From NCBI RefSeq assembly GCF_000003815.2, contig NC_049992.1:1112669-1174115 (forward strand): a stretch of 61,447 nucleotides of DNA, in the 5' to 3' direction. Shown piece by piece: positions 21,992 to 33,398 of the stretch. The DNA is from Branchiostoma floridae. Its lineage: Eukaryota > Chordata > Leptocardii > Amphioxiformes > Branchiostomatidae. Position 1 is the stretch's first letter, and the number at the start of each line of letters is the position of its first letter. The position numbers were made by a program, and so were the translations under genes. The notes beneath the pieces are model-generated. The model made no database searches. It was not told the DNA's origin and saw only the letters and a program-made list of their open reading frames with translations.

Positions 21992-23532
21992 AACACACAC
22001 CCCCCTTCCTATTAACACCCCCCCCCCGAGAGAGAGACAGACCAAGAGACAGACACACCGGCACCCCGACACCATGGGAAACATCCCATACAATAGATAC
22101 TTAGACTCACTGGGATCGCAGTCCCTGGAGATGTAGCCGTCCGTACATCTGCAGTAATACCGCTGTGTGCCGATAGGGTGGCAGGTGCTGCCGTACTGGC
22201 ACGGGTGGGACAAGCAGCCGTTCACATCTGCAGGGGCTCAACAAATATGGCAACATATAACTACTGCAGTATCGATGTGTGCCGATAGGTGCTGCCGTAC
22301 TGGCACGGGTGGGACAGGCAGGGGCTCAACAAATATGGCATCATATAACTAATGCAGTACCGGTGTGTGGTGACAGGTACCGCCATACTGGCACGGGTGG
22401 GACAGGCAGCCGTTCACATCTGCAGGGGCTCAACAAATATGGCAACGTATAACTAATGCAGTACCGGTGTGTGCGGATAGGCGCCGCCGTACTGGCACGG
22501 GTGGGACAGGCAGCCGTTCACATCTGCAGGGGCTCAACAAATACGGCATCATATAACTAATGCAGTACCGGCGTGTGCCGTTAGGTGCCGCCGTTCACAT
22601 CTGCAGGGGCTCAACAAATACGGCATCATATAACTAATGCAGTACCGGCGTGTGCCGATAGGGGGCAGCCGTTCATATCTGCAGGGACTCAATAAATATG
22701 GCATCATATAACTACTGCAGTACCGATGTGTGCCGATAGGTGCCGCCGTACTGCAGGGGCTCAACAAATATGGCAACATATAACTACTGCAGTATCGATG
22801 TGTGCCGATAGGTGCTGCCGTACTGGCACGGGTGGGACAGGCAGCCGTTCACATCTGCAGGGGCTCAACAAATATGGCATCATATAACTACTGCAGTACC
22901 GATGTGTGCCGATAGGTGCCGCCGTACTGCAGGGGCTCAACAAATATGGCAACATATAACTACTGCAGTATCGATGTGTGCCGATAGGTGCCGCCGTACT
23001 GGCACGGGTGGGACAGGCAGCCGTTCACATCTGCAGGGGCTCAACAAATATGGCATCATATAACTACTGCAGTACCGGCGTGTGCCGATAGGGGGCAGCC
23101 CTTCACATCTGCAGGGGCTCAACAAGTATGGCATCATATAACTAATGCAGTACCGGTGTGTACCGATAGGTGCCGCCATACTGGCACGGGTGGCACAAGC
23201 AGGGGCTGAACACATATGACATCATGTAACTAATGCATTACCGGCGTGCGCCGATAGGTGTCGCACTAGGCGGCAGAACTCCACAGAACACGTAATGGAA
23301 AAAAATTCGTTCTTTCTTTCCGAATCTACGATCAAATGTCAACAAAAGTGTCTCGTATTATCTAAAAATCTGCTTTTGTCAGTGTTCTTGCGTTTGGCTT
23401 ACTGATTCGTGTGAAAAGTGTACGTGGGTTGACAGAAGATAGGACAAGTTTTCTTGTGTGTTTTTGCATGTCCCTTTTTTCATACCTATATATATATCGG
23501 TATATGTGTGTATTTGTGTGTTTGTATGTATC

Positions 23533-23566
<34 letters not shown>

Positions 23567-23643
23567 TGTCTGTGTGTCTGTGTGTGCGTGTGTGTCTGTG
23601 TGATGTGTGTGTGTGCGTGTGTCTGTGTCTGTGTGTGCGTGTA

Positions 23644-23687
<44 letters not shown>

Positions 23688-23778
23688 TGTCTGTGTGTCT
23701 GTGTGTGCGTGTGTGTCTGTGTGATGTGTGTGTGTGCGTGTGTCTGTGTCTGTGTGTGCGTGTATCTGTGTGTGTGTG

Positions 23779-23811
<33 letters not shown>

Positions 23812-24828
23812 GTGTGTGCGTGTGTGTCTGTGTGTGCGTGTATCTGTGTGTGTCTGTGTGTGTGTGTGTGTGCGCTGCTGTAGTTCCATATCTACCTCAG
23901 AAACATAAAGCAGTATTCGTAAAGGTAATAAGTCCACAATTCCTGATAAAACTTCTCCCCTACCCTGGCAGTCAGGCCCCATGTAACCCTCCGGACAGCC
24001 TTCCGGACAAGAGCCGTCCACGATGTTACAGGTCACGCCGCCATGACAGTTACACTGACCCTCGCACTGCGGGCCGTACGTCCCCGCTTTACACTCTATA
24101 GGGAGGTGAAACAAACAAACAAACAAACAAAAAAACCCTTAAACAAACCCGTCGGCATAAATACCCTGACCCTAACACTGGGGGCCGTAGGTCCCCCCTT
24201 TACTCTTTGTGGGGGGGTAAACAAATAAGCAAACAAACCCCCAAGTTTTTTCACAGGCACACAAACACACACACACACACAGGGGGGGGGGGGCACACAC
24301 ACACACACCCCCCCTGGGGGGGTACGTCCTTGCCTTACCCTTTTTTCGGGGGTAAAAAGTTAAGCAAACAAGCAAACCCGTTTTCCCCCAGTTACAGTGC
24401 CCCCCCCCCCCCTTTACACACACACCCATACCCGCGGGCGTAGGTCCCTACCCTACACTCTGTATAGAACAAGAAACCCCCGGGGGTGGGGGTGGGGTGG
24501 AGGAAGCCTATGTGGCCCAATCGCCAAACGGCACAGATATACAAAGTACATCATCACTTTACATCGCCAGAGCAAAGTGTGTGGCACTATGTGGCCCAAG
24601 GGCTAGGAAAACGGAGATTGGCACAACCCTATGTGGGTCCATACGGACAGGGAATTCTTCACGCACCTATCTGACAGTTTGTCCCCAGGTATCCCGGCGC
24701 GCACTCGGCCGGGCACTGTCCGGTGAAGCGGTTACAGCTCACCCCGCCCGCGCAGTGGCACGTCAGGCAGCAGCCGGCCCCGAACGTGCCGGCCGGACAC
24801 GCTAGAAAAATATCAATCCACCAATCAG

Positions 24829-24866
<38 letters not shown>

Positions 24867-27800
24867 TATTAATCTGCAACCGGCCGGGGATAAAAGGCTT
24901 AAAACAGATAGAAAGGAAGTAAACTTCGCGGTGTAAAAAAGGCCACTTCTATCAAAGTGAACAAGAATGGACTCCAGGCTGAACAAAAGTCTGTTCTTCA
25001 GTCGACGTTTGCCTTATACGGCTACCTGAGGCCTCGTCAAGTCAGTTCGGGGGCCTTCGTCACGCCTATCGTCAGAACAGGCCAAAGGTCAGGTGCGCAA
25101 ATCAACAAACAAACCGATAAACAAACTAACAAACAAACAAACACCTACCATCCGAGCACTTCAGCCCCAAATACCCCGGGGCGCAGGAGAAGCCTTACGG
25201 GTCGGGCAGACAGAACGTCAGGTGCGCAAACAAACAAACAAACAAACAAACAAACAAAGAAACAAACAAACACGTACCTTCCGAGCACTTCAGCCCGAAG
25301 TACCCCGCAGCACAGGAGCAGCCGTAAGGGTCGGGCAGACAGGTTAGGTGCGCAAACAAACAAACAAACAAACAAACAAACAAACAAACAAACACACACG
25401 TACCTTCCGAGCACTTTAGCCCCAAGTACCCCGAGGAGCCATACGGGTCGGGCAGGCAGAGCGTCAGGTGCGCAAACAAACAAACAAACAAACAAACAAA
25501 CAAACAAACAAACACGTACCTTCCGAGCACTTCAGCCCGAAGTACCCCGGGGCACAGGAACAGCCATACGGGTCGGGCAGACAGAAGGTCAGGTGCGCAC
25601 AGCCGTCCTCAGGGTCCGACTGACCGGAGAAATCCAGGTGACATCTCAAGTTACACTTCTTCCCGTACCTGTTGGGACCGCAGGCTGGTAGTAGGGGGGG
25701 CGGGGTGGGCAGATAGGTTTAAGTATCCAGCATGGCAGAATTCTAACGACAAAGTCACGTGGGTATAAATTCCCGATGCCGTCGAATCACAGGTAAGAAT
25801 GTTCGAATGGAAATCCTTATGCGACGGCAATTTACACTTTAATGATTATATTCTAAAATAGGGTGAACGAAGCCATATACATTAGGCCCTCCCACCATCC
25901 TCAGCCGAGACGGGGGCCGACATGGGCTTCCAGACCCGTTTCTGACGTCACATTTCCTTTAATGGCACGTAACGAAGGCAATTTCAACTTGAGAATGATC
26001 AGAGGAAGGCTTCTTGGTAAGAGTTTTCTCTTGTGTACGCAGATCTTTATCAATCTTATTAGATAAGAACGTTGTCCTTTTAAGAAGTGGAATCTGTTTT
26101 TCCTTCACGTACCTTTCTCGCAGATTGGGCCGTTGAATCCCGGCGGACAGACACACACCCCCGTTCTGGGGTGGCACACCCCGCCATTAAAACACGTGGG
26201 GCACTTCATACTGCACTCGTCCCCCCACAGACCTACTGGACAGGCTAAGGTAAAGGAAAAAAAAAAGAAAATTCTCAGTCTGCAGACTAATTTTGTTGTA
26301 ATAAAGTTGTAATTTCAAGGTTCGAAGCAAGGCCAACGTTCAAACAGCCAAAGTCTCAACAACTCAGCTATCTCCCATGTAGCCTGAATGCTGGACCATC
26401 ACCATGTATACTATCATGATGAAAACTACCTAAGATATCTTTTGTGTGTGGAAGACGTTACGCGTATACGGTACAATATAGCAGGATTCAGAATGCCTAT
26501 GGTGAACTTATGTGGAAGATATGTCTTCTATATGCGATCACATGGAGCACAAGAGCACAGGAAGGTGCTCGTATATCAATAATAAAAATGCTAATGCTGA
26601 AAATGTTGTTGATGATAATGGAGATAATGTTAGTGGCAGAAAATGATAAACATGGTAACAAAAGATGACGATGTTGTTGATGATGACAATGATATAAAAT
26701 GATGATAAACAATGGTAATGAAAAACGCCCCCCGTCTCACCTCTGACTAGTAATCTCATGATGCCCTGCTCTGCGCGTGCGCGCTCCCCTCCCTCCGTCC
26801 CGTTAGTGACGTAATAAGATTCGTAGATCCCCGAGTCTTCCACTCTGACGTCATCAAGTCTCAACTGCAGCGCGTCTGGAGAAACAAGGAAGACTTCATG
26901 GCGTTTCAGTAAGACATAACGCTAGTTCACCATTATCCACTGGGTAACTTTTATCCGTCGATTTTAAAAACAGGGTGTTTGGGGACATGTTTTAACCGAC
27001 GGGCAGAGGTTTCAGATAGGAATATCTTCAAAATACTGCAGTATTTAAAACCGAATAAACGTGAGCTAGCTTTGCATGTATACGAAGACCTACTTCAGTT
27101 ATGTAGTTCACCCCCCCCCCCCCCACACACACAACAAAATCGTTGCACCGTTGCAGATAAACACTAAAAGCGTCATCTAGCGGTTTTTGCAAGAAGTGTC
27201 GCAATACCGATGAGTCTTTTGCAGGTGCATACACAATGTAAGCTATGCCTCCTTATATTTCAAGTGGGTTGTGCAAATAGTATCGGGCACACTTAAAATT
27301 ACTTACCGGCTGCAGTAAGAATGTGTCAGAAATGCCTTATATCAGCGTCATCTAGCGGTTTTTGATAGTACAGCAGTACAGCAATACCTAATATGTGTGC
27401 TGTGGCAGGTGTATACCATACCTCCGTATATTTCAAGAGGCCATGCAGACTAAATACAGGTACACTTTAGACTTCTTACCGGCCCCAGTAAGAATGTCTC
27501 CGTCCTTTCTCCACTCTATCCTGTCGGCAGGCGCTAAGGAGGTCATGTTCAAGTTCACGGACTCTCCCGCCGAAACAGTGGCAGTGAGCAGCACAGGTTG
27601 GATGCGCGCTGGGAGGAGTGACAAGCGTTAGAGAAAGGATTCAGGCTGTAAGATTTTATTCTGTTTTATCATATTATGTTAATGTTACTTCTGGTAACCA
27701 TGTTAAATGAAAGAAATATATTATGTTAATGTTACTTCTGGTAACCATGTTAAATGAAAGAAATATGTTAATGTTACTTCTGGTAACCATGTTAAATGAA

Positions 27801-29522
27801 AGAAATATGTTAATGTTACTTCTGGTAACCATGTTAAATGAAAGAAATACGTATAAATGTAAAATAAAAACTAGTCTAGAGATCTGTATGGTGTTTTTAC
27901 GTACATTAAAGGGAAGACTTTTTTGAGAACAATACATGTATACAATTGCAATAATAAACAAAAAATAATAATTTTTGACACCAACAGACAGCATTTTCAC
28001 GCTTACTTTGTCCTGTGTTTATATGGGACCTAAATTACAGGGCGGGAACAATTTTACCGCTTTGTATATTTTTCTTTGATACCTTTTCACAATCTTTTCG
28101 TGGTATTTTGCCTCCAGGTTTGGTACTGACTGCAGCCACCCTTTCCTTTCTCATCCGTCTGTAACATCGCAGTAAGATCCCTAATTTAACACTCTAATGA
28201 AACAAATAAACGAACAAACAGAAACCCCCACCTCCAGGTTTCATCTTGACCCCTGTGACCCTTTCCTTGCCCCCTCTGCCTGTGACGTCACAGTAGAACG
28301 CCCCGACGCGCGCGTCCCCTGCGGCCTGGCGGAACCAGAACATGGCGCCCCGGTACCCCTCCGGCCACACGTCACCCACCACGGTCTGGTCAGAGGTCAG
28401 CCCGTAGAACGACTCCTGTTGCGTCTCTAGCTGTGTCAAGGTCAAGACGCCGTGTCAAGGTAAAAACGTTCACACGCAGGGTGGCACAGTTAATCATTCT
28501 TCTATCGGAAGTCGCTATCTACTAAGCGGGGGATCATGGGAACTCCCCTACCATGTTTCTAATAAGCCCGGAGTTTTTTTGTCAAGGTCATGTTCAACTT
28601 TTTTGTGTTAAAGAATTCGCACGCAGTGACACAAAGAACTGTTCTTCGATTTGACGTTACCATCTATCAGTTCACACACAGGGGATTCTAGGTATTCCCC
28701 TGATCATGTTTCAGGCAATCATCCGCCATTTTGAGCTTTTTCAAGGTCACGATGCACCTTTCGTGTATTAGGACTATCCGACGTCGCTTAATCTGTATGT
28801 TTATGCACAGGGAATCCTGGGTACTTCCATGATCATGTTCACTGATGTGACCACCATCTTGAATTTTATTTTCAAGGTCATTATAAACTTTTTGTGCTAA
28901 AACATTTGCACACAGGGTAGCACAGAGGTTCTTCTAAATTCGCGCGTCACCATCTGTTAGTTTACGCCCAGGGGATGACGGGAACTCCCCTGATCATGTT
29001 TCTAATGAAGCCGCCATCTTGAATTTCATTTTCAAGGTCACGGTGCACTTCTTGTGCGGAAATGACCGATAAGGATAATGCGACCACTCCAATTATTTTA
29101 AGACTGAGGCTGAATTTGGGGCTTACGGTTTAAAAAGCTTCAAGAATTCAGTCCGAGTGAGGCCCAACTGCTGCATCTGGTTATTAACGTTACAGAGCTT
29201 AATTAGATACAAGAAAGGAAAGTGGGGAAAAGACAACAATGACGTTTTTGTGTTGAACATTGATAAAGGGCTTTAGAGCAGATTTTGAATAATATACACC
29301 TGAATTTGAGCCATGCCAATTGGAAGTGTGTATAGTCGTGAACGCATGAACGTCATCCGTATACATGTTTTCAAACAGTGAATATATATATGGCCTACAG
29401 TGAATAGAACAACAAAAAGCAAACTATACTCACCACTGGCCCGAAATTGATGTCATAAACTTCTTCATCTGTTACGCACTTTAGATAGGTCCTGAGGGAT
29501 AAATGAATGAATGAATGAATGG

Positions 29523-29562
<40 letters not shown>

Positions 29563-31530
29563 ATGAATGAATGAATGAATGAATGAATGAATGAATGAAT
29601 GAATGAATGAATGAATGAATGGATCCTCAAGATTCATATCCGAACTAGAGTTCGGCGACCTCATACCTCCATGAAAATTTAGAGCTTTTGTAAATTTCAT
29701 GCAGTTGACTAAGACATTAACATAATTTATGCATGGTGTTGTTTATCATTGACAAACGTACACATGTTACAATTATAAAATTCCCATTATTAATCATGAA
29801 GCGGTTTTGCAATTTTTACATAAATTATGCAAATAAGTTCCTCATTACCATATTTGGTATCTGCTTATATTCCACCTATCATAATTAACATGTGTTACAT
29901 TTATTGAGGTCCAGTTATTGAAAACAATGGAATTATACAATTTCCTCATTAATTATGCAAATTAAGTCCTCACTTGCATAACATGTATATCATTATGAAC
30001 ATCTTTGCCTAAGGTACCCGCATGCCTAATATGATGCCAATCCGTCAATCCTTTCTGCAGTTATCCTCTTTGGAATGTCTTGACAAAAACGCCCCTGCAG
30101 TTCCCAAATTAAATGTTAGGGAGCTGAAACTTGCCCCACTTTGTTATGACACCGAAAGCTATCTACCACCCAAATTTCAAGACCATATCACGTCCAAGAC
30201 AAGAGATACATAGAAAAAGCTGCTATGATTGAATGTCGTCATTAATTATGCAAATTTGCTCCTATTTTGCATAATTTGTATTTCATTTTGCACAATATTG
30301 TCCGAGGTACCTACATACCAAAAATCATGAAAATCCGTTGTTCCCTTCTTGAGTTATCGTCTTCAGAAGTTTTTGACAAAAATGCCTCTGCTATCCCCAA
30401 ACTAGACGCTAGGGGGCCCAAACTTATGTCATTTCTTCCTGAGCACAAGAGCTATCTAATACTCAAAAATCGTGACCATAGCATGTTCAGAACACCGAAA
30501 TAGCAAAACCGGAAGTTGCGCTGCAGTACCAAGGGGAGCCGCTAGGGGGCCCAAAATCTAATCATTTCCAGCTTTCACCACACCCTACCAACACACCAAG
30601 TATGAAACCAATCCACCCAGCCGTTCTTGAGTTATCTTGTTTACACACACACAGACACACACACACACACACAAACGCGGGGTAAAATATAACCTCCATG
30701 ACATTTCATGGAGGTAACTAGCTTTGCTTCGCCAACACCTGCATACACATTAAATATCATAGTAATCCATCAATGGCTTCTTGAATTGTACTGCCAGGAA
30801 ACCACAAACACTTGGACTAAGAAACAAATCCAGAAACGAACCAACTAAGCTACAAACGTAACGCTATCTAAAACAAAACTTGGTGGCAAAGGTAACAAAT
30901 GTTAGTTTAATGAATATTTCGCTGTATACTGTGTATTGTGTGTTGTAGCCATTGCTAGTTGGGCTGCCCTGATCGAATGTCCCTTACTCTCAGACCAAAT
31001 AATAAAAACACCAGCCTGTTCCTCACATATTGAGTTTAAATAAAGGCACAAACAAACAAACGAACAAACAAACAAACAAACCTATCGTTGTACTCCTCAA
31101 TAAAAGGGTCAATAACCAATGTCACGTCCATGACTGCATCTGAGGGAAAAGAAACAAGAAAAAAACTTCCAGTCACGACAACTGTTGACTTACAATAAAA
31201 AATTATCCTCCGTTGTAATAAATGACAACACGAAATAAACAAAGTGCAAAATTACAGCCTATACCTGTTGACTTGACATCTCTGGATATAAAGTTTTTAA
31301 ATGCAGATATATATTACTCATGAGTACAGCTATACATGTATGTTACGCAATTTTTTTTCGGATAGACGTAGTTAAGTCATTCGCGTAACTTTAAAGGAAT
31401 TCTGTTACGCCATTTCGGTTTTAACCTTACTAGGTATGAAAAGGAAATTTTTCCTACCTGTAACTGATATCAGGTTGGCGACAAGGCTGACAATAACAAC
31501 ACCAATCCACCAACAACCACCCGGCATCAT
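20508..31530 (-). CDS. Gene B: Tie-like Ig/EGF single-pass receptor without kinase
   Basis: Thirteen exons join in frame to 635 aa: 31458-31530, 31082-31139, 29434-29491, 28232-28430, 27480-27608, 26741-26875, 26113-26244, 25520-25684, 24667-24801, 23964-24095, 22111-22227, 21392-21550, 20508-20923. Residues 1-25 are a signal peptide ([14 protein letters not shown]). Residues 25-217 form two Ig-like domains, 217-497 six EGF modules, 511-529 a membrane helix and 530-635 an acidic tail. The order and the motifs [14 protein letters not shown] and [14 protein letters not shown] match Tie receptor EGFs; [10 protein letters not shown] is a classic Ig DxGxY motif. EGF exon sizes 132/165/135/132 nearly equal gene A's 132/150/135/132. 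There is no kinase. The expected product is a plasma membrane receptor or decoy with unknown ligand. Confidence 0.87.
21190..21391 (-). repeat. Exon-edge array at gene B exon 12 3' edge
   Basis: Two extra copies of the exon 12 3' end (ACGTCGCCA, GGTAACCGT and the CTGTTGGAG edge) lie downstream on the minus strand, at about 21200-21290 and 21297-21375. Both keep the exon end; the donor dinucleotide survives in the second copy. Confidence 0.85.
21392..26244 (-). CDS. Gene B exons 7-12: six EGF modules
   Basis: All six exons are phase 1-1. Exon 7 is a Tie EGF1 match ([17 protein letters not shown]). Exon 8 is the long EGF2 type with a 5-residue insertion relative to gene A. Exons 9 and 10 are laminin-like ([24 protein letters not shown]). 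Exons 11 and 12 are canonical EGFs ([30 protein letters not shown]). Exons 8, 10, 11 and 12 each have extra edge copies in an adjacent intron. Confidence 0.87.
21940..22030. repeat. (CA)n tract and C run, gene B intron 11
   Basis: A CA microsatellite is followed by CCCCCCCTTCC and a longer C run. It lies about 80 bp downstream of the exon 11 donor. Confidence 0.9.
22228..23275 (-). repeat. Large exon-edge array at gene B exon 11 5' edge
   Basis: About eleven extra copies of the exon 11 5' edge (CTGCAG acceptor, exon start, up to 70 nt of exon) extend over 1 kb upstream on the minus strand. Units are 70-105 bp and vary in how much exon they keep: some retain GGCACGGGTGGGACAGGCAG, others have lost it. 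All share the intron piece GGGGCTCAACAAATATGGCA. Confidence 0.92.
23490..23876. repeat. (TG)n microsatellite, gene B intron 10
   Basis: A 380-bp interrupted TG tract has a visible higher-order duplication: an approximately 130-bp block starting near 23520 recurs near 23650. Long open frames here are artefacts. Confidence 0.95.
24096..24480 (-). repeat. Decayed exon-edge array at gene B exon 10 5' edge
   Basis: Three degenerate copies of the exon 10 start (GGGCCGTA, CTTTAC motifs followed by GGGG and (CAAA)n) lie at about 24163-24235, 24300-24375 and 24410-24475. C and G runs have expanded within them. Confidence 0.65.
24824..24870. repeat. (AATC)n microsatellite, gene B intron 8
   Basis: About ten AATC units lie 25 bp upstream (minus sense) of the exon 9 acceptor. 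Confidence 0.9.
25090..25519 (-). repeat. Exon-edge array at gene B exon 8 3' edge with (CAAA)n
   Basis: Three extra copies of the last 70 or so nt of exon 8 plus donor and (CAAA)n intron follow the real exon, at about 25400-25470, 25277-25347 and 25147-25222. Each encodes [17 protein letters not shown] or a close variant. The first copy has lost about nine nt, removing part of CSCA. Confidence 0.92.
26741..31139 (-). CDS. Gene B exons 2-6: two Ig-like domains
   Basis: Ig1 begins [12 protein letters not shown] and runs through [10 protein letters not shown] (first Cys, exon 3) and [13 protein letters not shown] (second Cys, exon 4). Ig2 starts [16 protein letters not shown] (exon 5), has the tryptophan in RIEWRKDGD, and ends with [10 protein letters not shown] and IMRLLVR (exon 6). 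As in gene A, the usual first Ig2 cysteine is missing, as in Tie Ig2-type folds. Intron phases are 1, 2, 0, 1, 1, 1, so the early introns differ from gene A's while later ones agree. Confidence 0.82.
26919..27069. mobile_element. MITE copy in gene B intron 5
   Basis: The left end AACGCTAGTTCACC and the following TTATCC match the element at 16593-16801. The right end (GTGAGCTAGC) is decayed. Confidence 0.6.
27150..27479 (-). repeat. Decayed copy of gene B exon 5 3' edge
   Basis: The exon 5 donor region (TTACCGGCCCCAGTAAGAATG) recurs as TTACCGGCTGCAGTAAGAATG at about 27301. The intron segments around both share GCGTCATCTAGCGGTTTTTG, giving a unit of about 180 bp. Confidence 0.7.
27674..27850. 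repeat. 44-bp tandem repeat, gene B intron 4
   Basis: Four near-identical units contain GTTAATGTTACTTCTGGTAA and CATGTTAAATGAAAGAAATA. It is a recent array. Confidence 0.93.
28105..28231 (-). repeat. Decayed copy of gene B exon 4 3' edge
   Basis: CCTCCAGGTTT and following CCACCCTTTCCTTTCTC at about 28113-28150 parallel the exon 4 end at 28231-28270. The copy has lost several codons. Confidence 0.6.
28440..29060. repeat. 150-bp tandem repeat, gene B intron 3
   Basis: Four diverged units contain TCAAGGTCA, AACTTTTTGTG, CACACAGGG and GGAACTCCCCTGATCATG. The array starts directly at the exon 4 acceptor. Confidence 0.75.
29498..29622. repeat. (AATG)n / (GAAA)n microsatellite
   Basis: A compound tract of AATG, GAAA and again AATG units lies just upstream (minus sense) of gene B exon 3. 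Confidence 0.95.
29643..30716 (-). mobile_element. 1.07-kb nonautonomous element, copy 1
   Basis: One end is CTAGAGTTCGGCGACCTCA followed by TACCTCCATGAAA; the other is ACATTTCATGGAGGTAA. A copy in the opposite orientation lies at 44335-45431. The interior has two diverged 250-bp units (from about 29930 and 30235) and a CA tract near one end. No transposase frame is seen. Confidence 0.7.
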
Positions 31531-31870
31531 TTCAACATGGCTAAAATAAACAACTTCGCGATTTGTCTTCTGCAACAAGAAAGAAAGAAAGAGAAAAAAA
31601 ATCTGACAACCAGAACCAGAAAAAAAAACACAGACCGCACGAATATTGTAGACGATGAAGAGCACTTGAATTTCACGAGGATTTGTCGCGGATTATGGCG
31701 CTTGTGAACATAATAACCCGACAGGTTCTGGAGGACGTGAAGAGCGTCACGAAGTGGGTTTTTGTTTCCCAACATCCTGATACTTTTGTGACTGGTGGTC
31801 CGGGGGCCATTCATATGGTATACATGACGTCATGTCACCATGGTAACGTGTGTGACCACGAATATGATGC
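31525..31870 (-). promoter_or_regulatory. Candidate gene B promoter with CRE and X-box
   Basis: About 300 bp upstream of the gene B start codon lies a perfect CRE palindrome TGACGTCA (31825-31832), then one base later GTCACCATGGTAAC (31834-31847), which fits the RFX X-box consensus. The start codon is the first of two adjacent ATGs at 31530. No TATA box is obvious. Confidence 0.4.
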
Positions 31871-32263
31871 AAGAAAAGTGATATTTAATTCTTAAAAAGG
31901 AATCCTGAAGGAAACGAGTCTTTCATTAGTACGTTAACGTTTTGTGTTGATTGATACCTAAAAACGCAATACATGTACAGCTTTAGATGTGAACTTTTGT
32001 TTGTTGTTGTTCTGTGTCACTTATGCTATTTGTCATTTGACCTTAAGAACCTCTCATTCGGTCTACCGACAACCTGTCACGGGAATCGAGAGGTCACACA
32101 ATAATGTACACAAAGTTTTTTGAAGTAATGTATTATTTGCCAAAATAGAATATCAAAGCAGATAGTGTCAAAGGTTTACTTTTGATTTTTGTGTCTTTAT
32201 CTAGCTATGGCTAATTGACATTCTGGAAGTCAATGGGTCACGTTATATATTCAACAATTACGA

Positions 32264-32770
32264 TTGAAACCTATGCACCAAATGAAACCGAGCTGTTTTG
32301 TGATATTAGGATTGCCATACTGTGATAGTGTTACCAAAATGAAAACAGATTTGCAGTGGATGTCACTTGAAGACAGAAGGAAAATGTCCAGACTTTCCAT
32401 GATGTACAAAATGACCAATAAACTGGTGGACGTACCAACGGATAAGTATCTAATACCAGCTCAAAAAAGAACAAGAAACAGTCATGCCTTCAAATACCAG
32501 AGTTACCAACCTAGGATTGATGTGTTCAAAAATTCGTACTTTCCCAGAACTATCGTAGAGTGGAACTTGTTATCACCAAGTACAGTAGGGGCATCTTCTC
32601 TTGGTAGTTTTAAAGAACGCTTGCAGATAGATGTGCAAAAGTTAGGGGTAACGAGTCGTTCGGTGTAATATAACCAGCTGCTGCCGCGCCGCGTGCCTGC
32701 AAAGCTGGTGTGTTACGCCGAACGGCGGTTATACCGGCTATATAGATACAGATACAGCAGGGATTCTAGT
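32264..32770 (+). mobile_element. 5'-truncated CR1-like LINE with 3' tail
   Basis: The frame 32264-32668 encodes the segment after the reverse transcriptase: RRKMSRLSMMYKMTNKLVDV, then RTRNSHAFKYQ and FPRTIVEWNLLSP ending in SFKERL. This R..S.FF.RT...WN.LP-type pattern is typical of LINE C-termini. The stop is at 32666-32668. About 35 bp later comes one copy of the 56-bp unit (GTGTTACGCCGAACGGCGG..) ending in GATACAGATACAG, as expected of a hairpin plus short tandem tail in CR1-like 3' ends. Confidence 0.7.
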
Positions 32771-33026
32771 GTTACACAGATTCTAGTGTTACGGAGAATA
32801 ACGCGCACTGTGGAAATATCTTCAACTCAATACATGTGTACGCCAAAAATTCAAGCAACTGGGTATGATTTCGGAAACGGTCAGACGTTTCAGATAACAT
32901 ATCTTTCGTCAATGCCACTTGCGAGGTACTGTGGCGGTAGAAGTGAGACTAGTTAGATGGTTGTGAACGTGCACCAATGTGGTACCATGAATGCAGTAAC
33001 TGTTGCTAACTTGGTAAGTGATAAGT

Positions 33027-33398
33027 GTACCACACAGGGCTCTAGCCAGCGTCCGTTTTTCAGTCAATTGAAGGAAATTTGCTGCGTCTGACGGAAAAAT
33101 TTTAAAAGCAATCCGGCAACTTTGAAGGGCAAAAATCCTCGGTGGAAGCTACTGGCGGCTTGGGGACGCTGTCCACGGCTGTGAAAGCCACACACTGTTT
33201 GTTTTGCTATTTTTATGATTGTTGCCAATGTGTGTCGGCGCTCTTTCGCATACGATAATCTCATTAAAACCGGTTTTTCAAGGTCTCAATGGCAACATTT
33301 AGTGTCATAGGGAAAATTAATTTTCGAGGCTTTCACGACGATTGGAATTAGCTGACGGAAAAAAAAACATTCGAGCTGACTAAAGCCCTGGTACCACA
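33027..33398. mobile_element. hAT-type MITE with 8-bp target duplication
   Basis: The element is 33035-33390 (356 bp). Its ends are CAGGGCTCTAGCCAGC and, inverted, CAGGGCTTTAGTCAGC. The flanks GTACCACA at 33027-33034 and 33391-33398 are identical 8-bp direct repeats. CAGGG termini with 8-bp duplications define hAT elements. It has no transposase. Confidence 0.9.

Noticed and set aside
23362-24126. 254-codon minus frame
   Set aside because: Only its first part overlaps gene B exon 10; the rest is microsatellite.
24957-25691. 244-codon plus frame rich in NKQT
   Set aside because: It is the antisense of the gene B exon 8 array with (CAAA)n.
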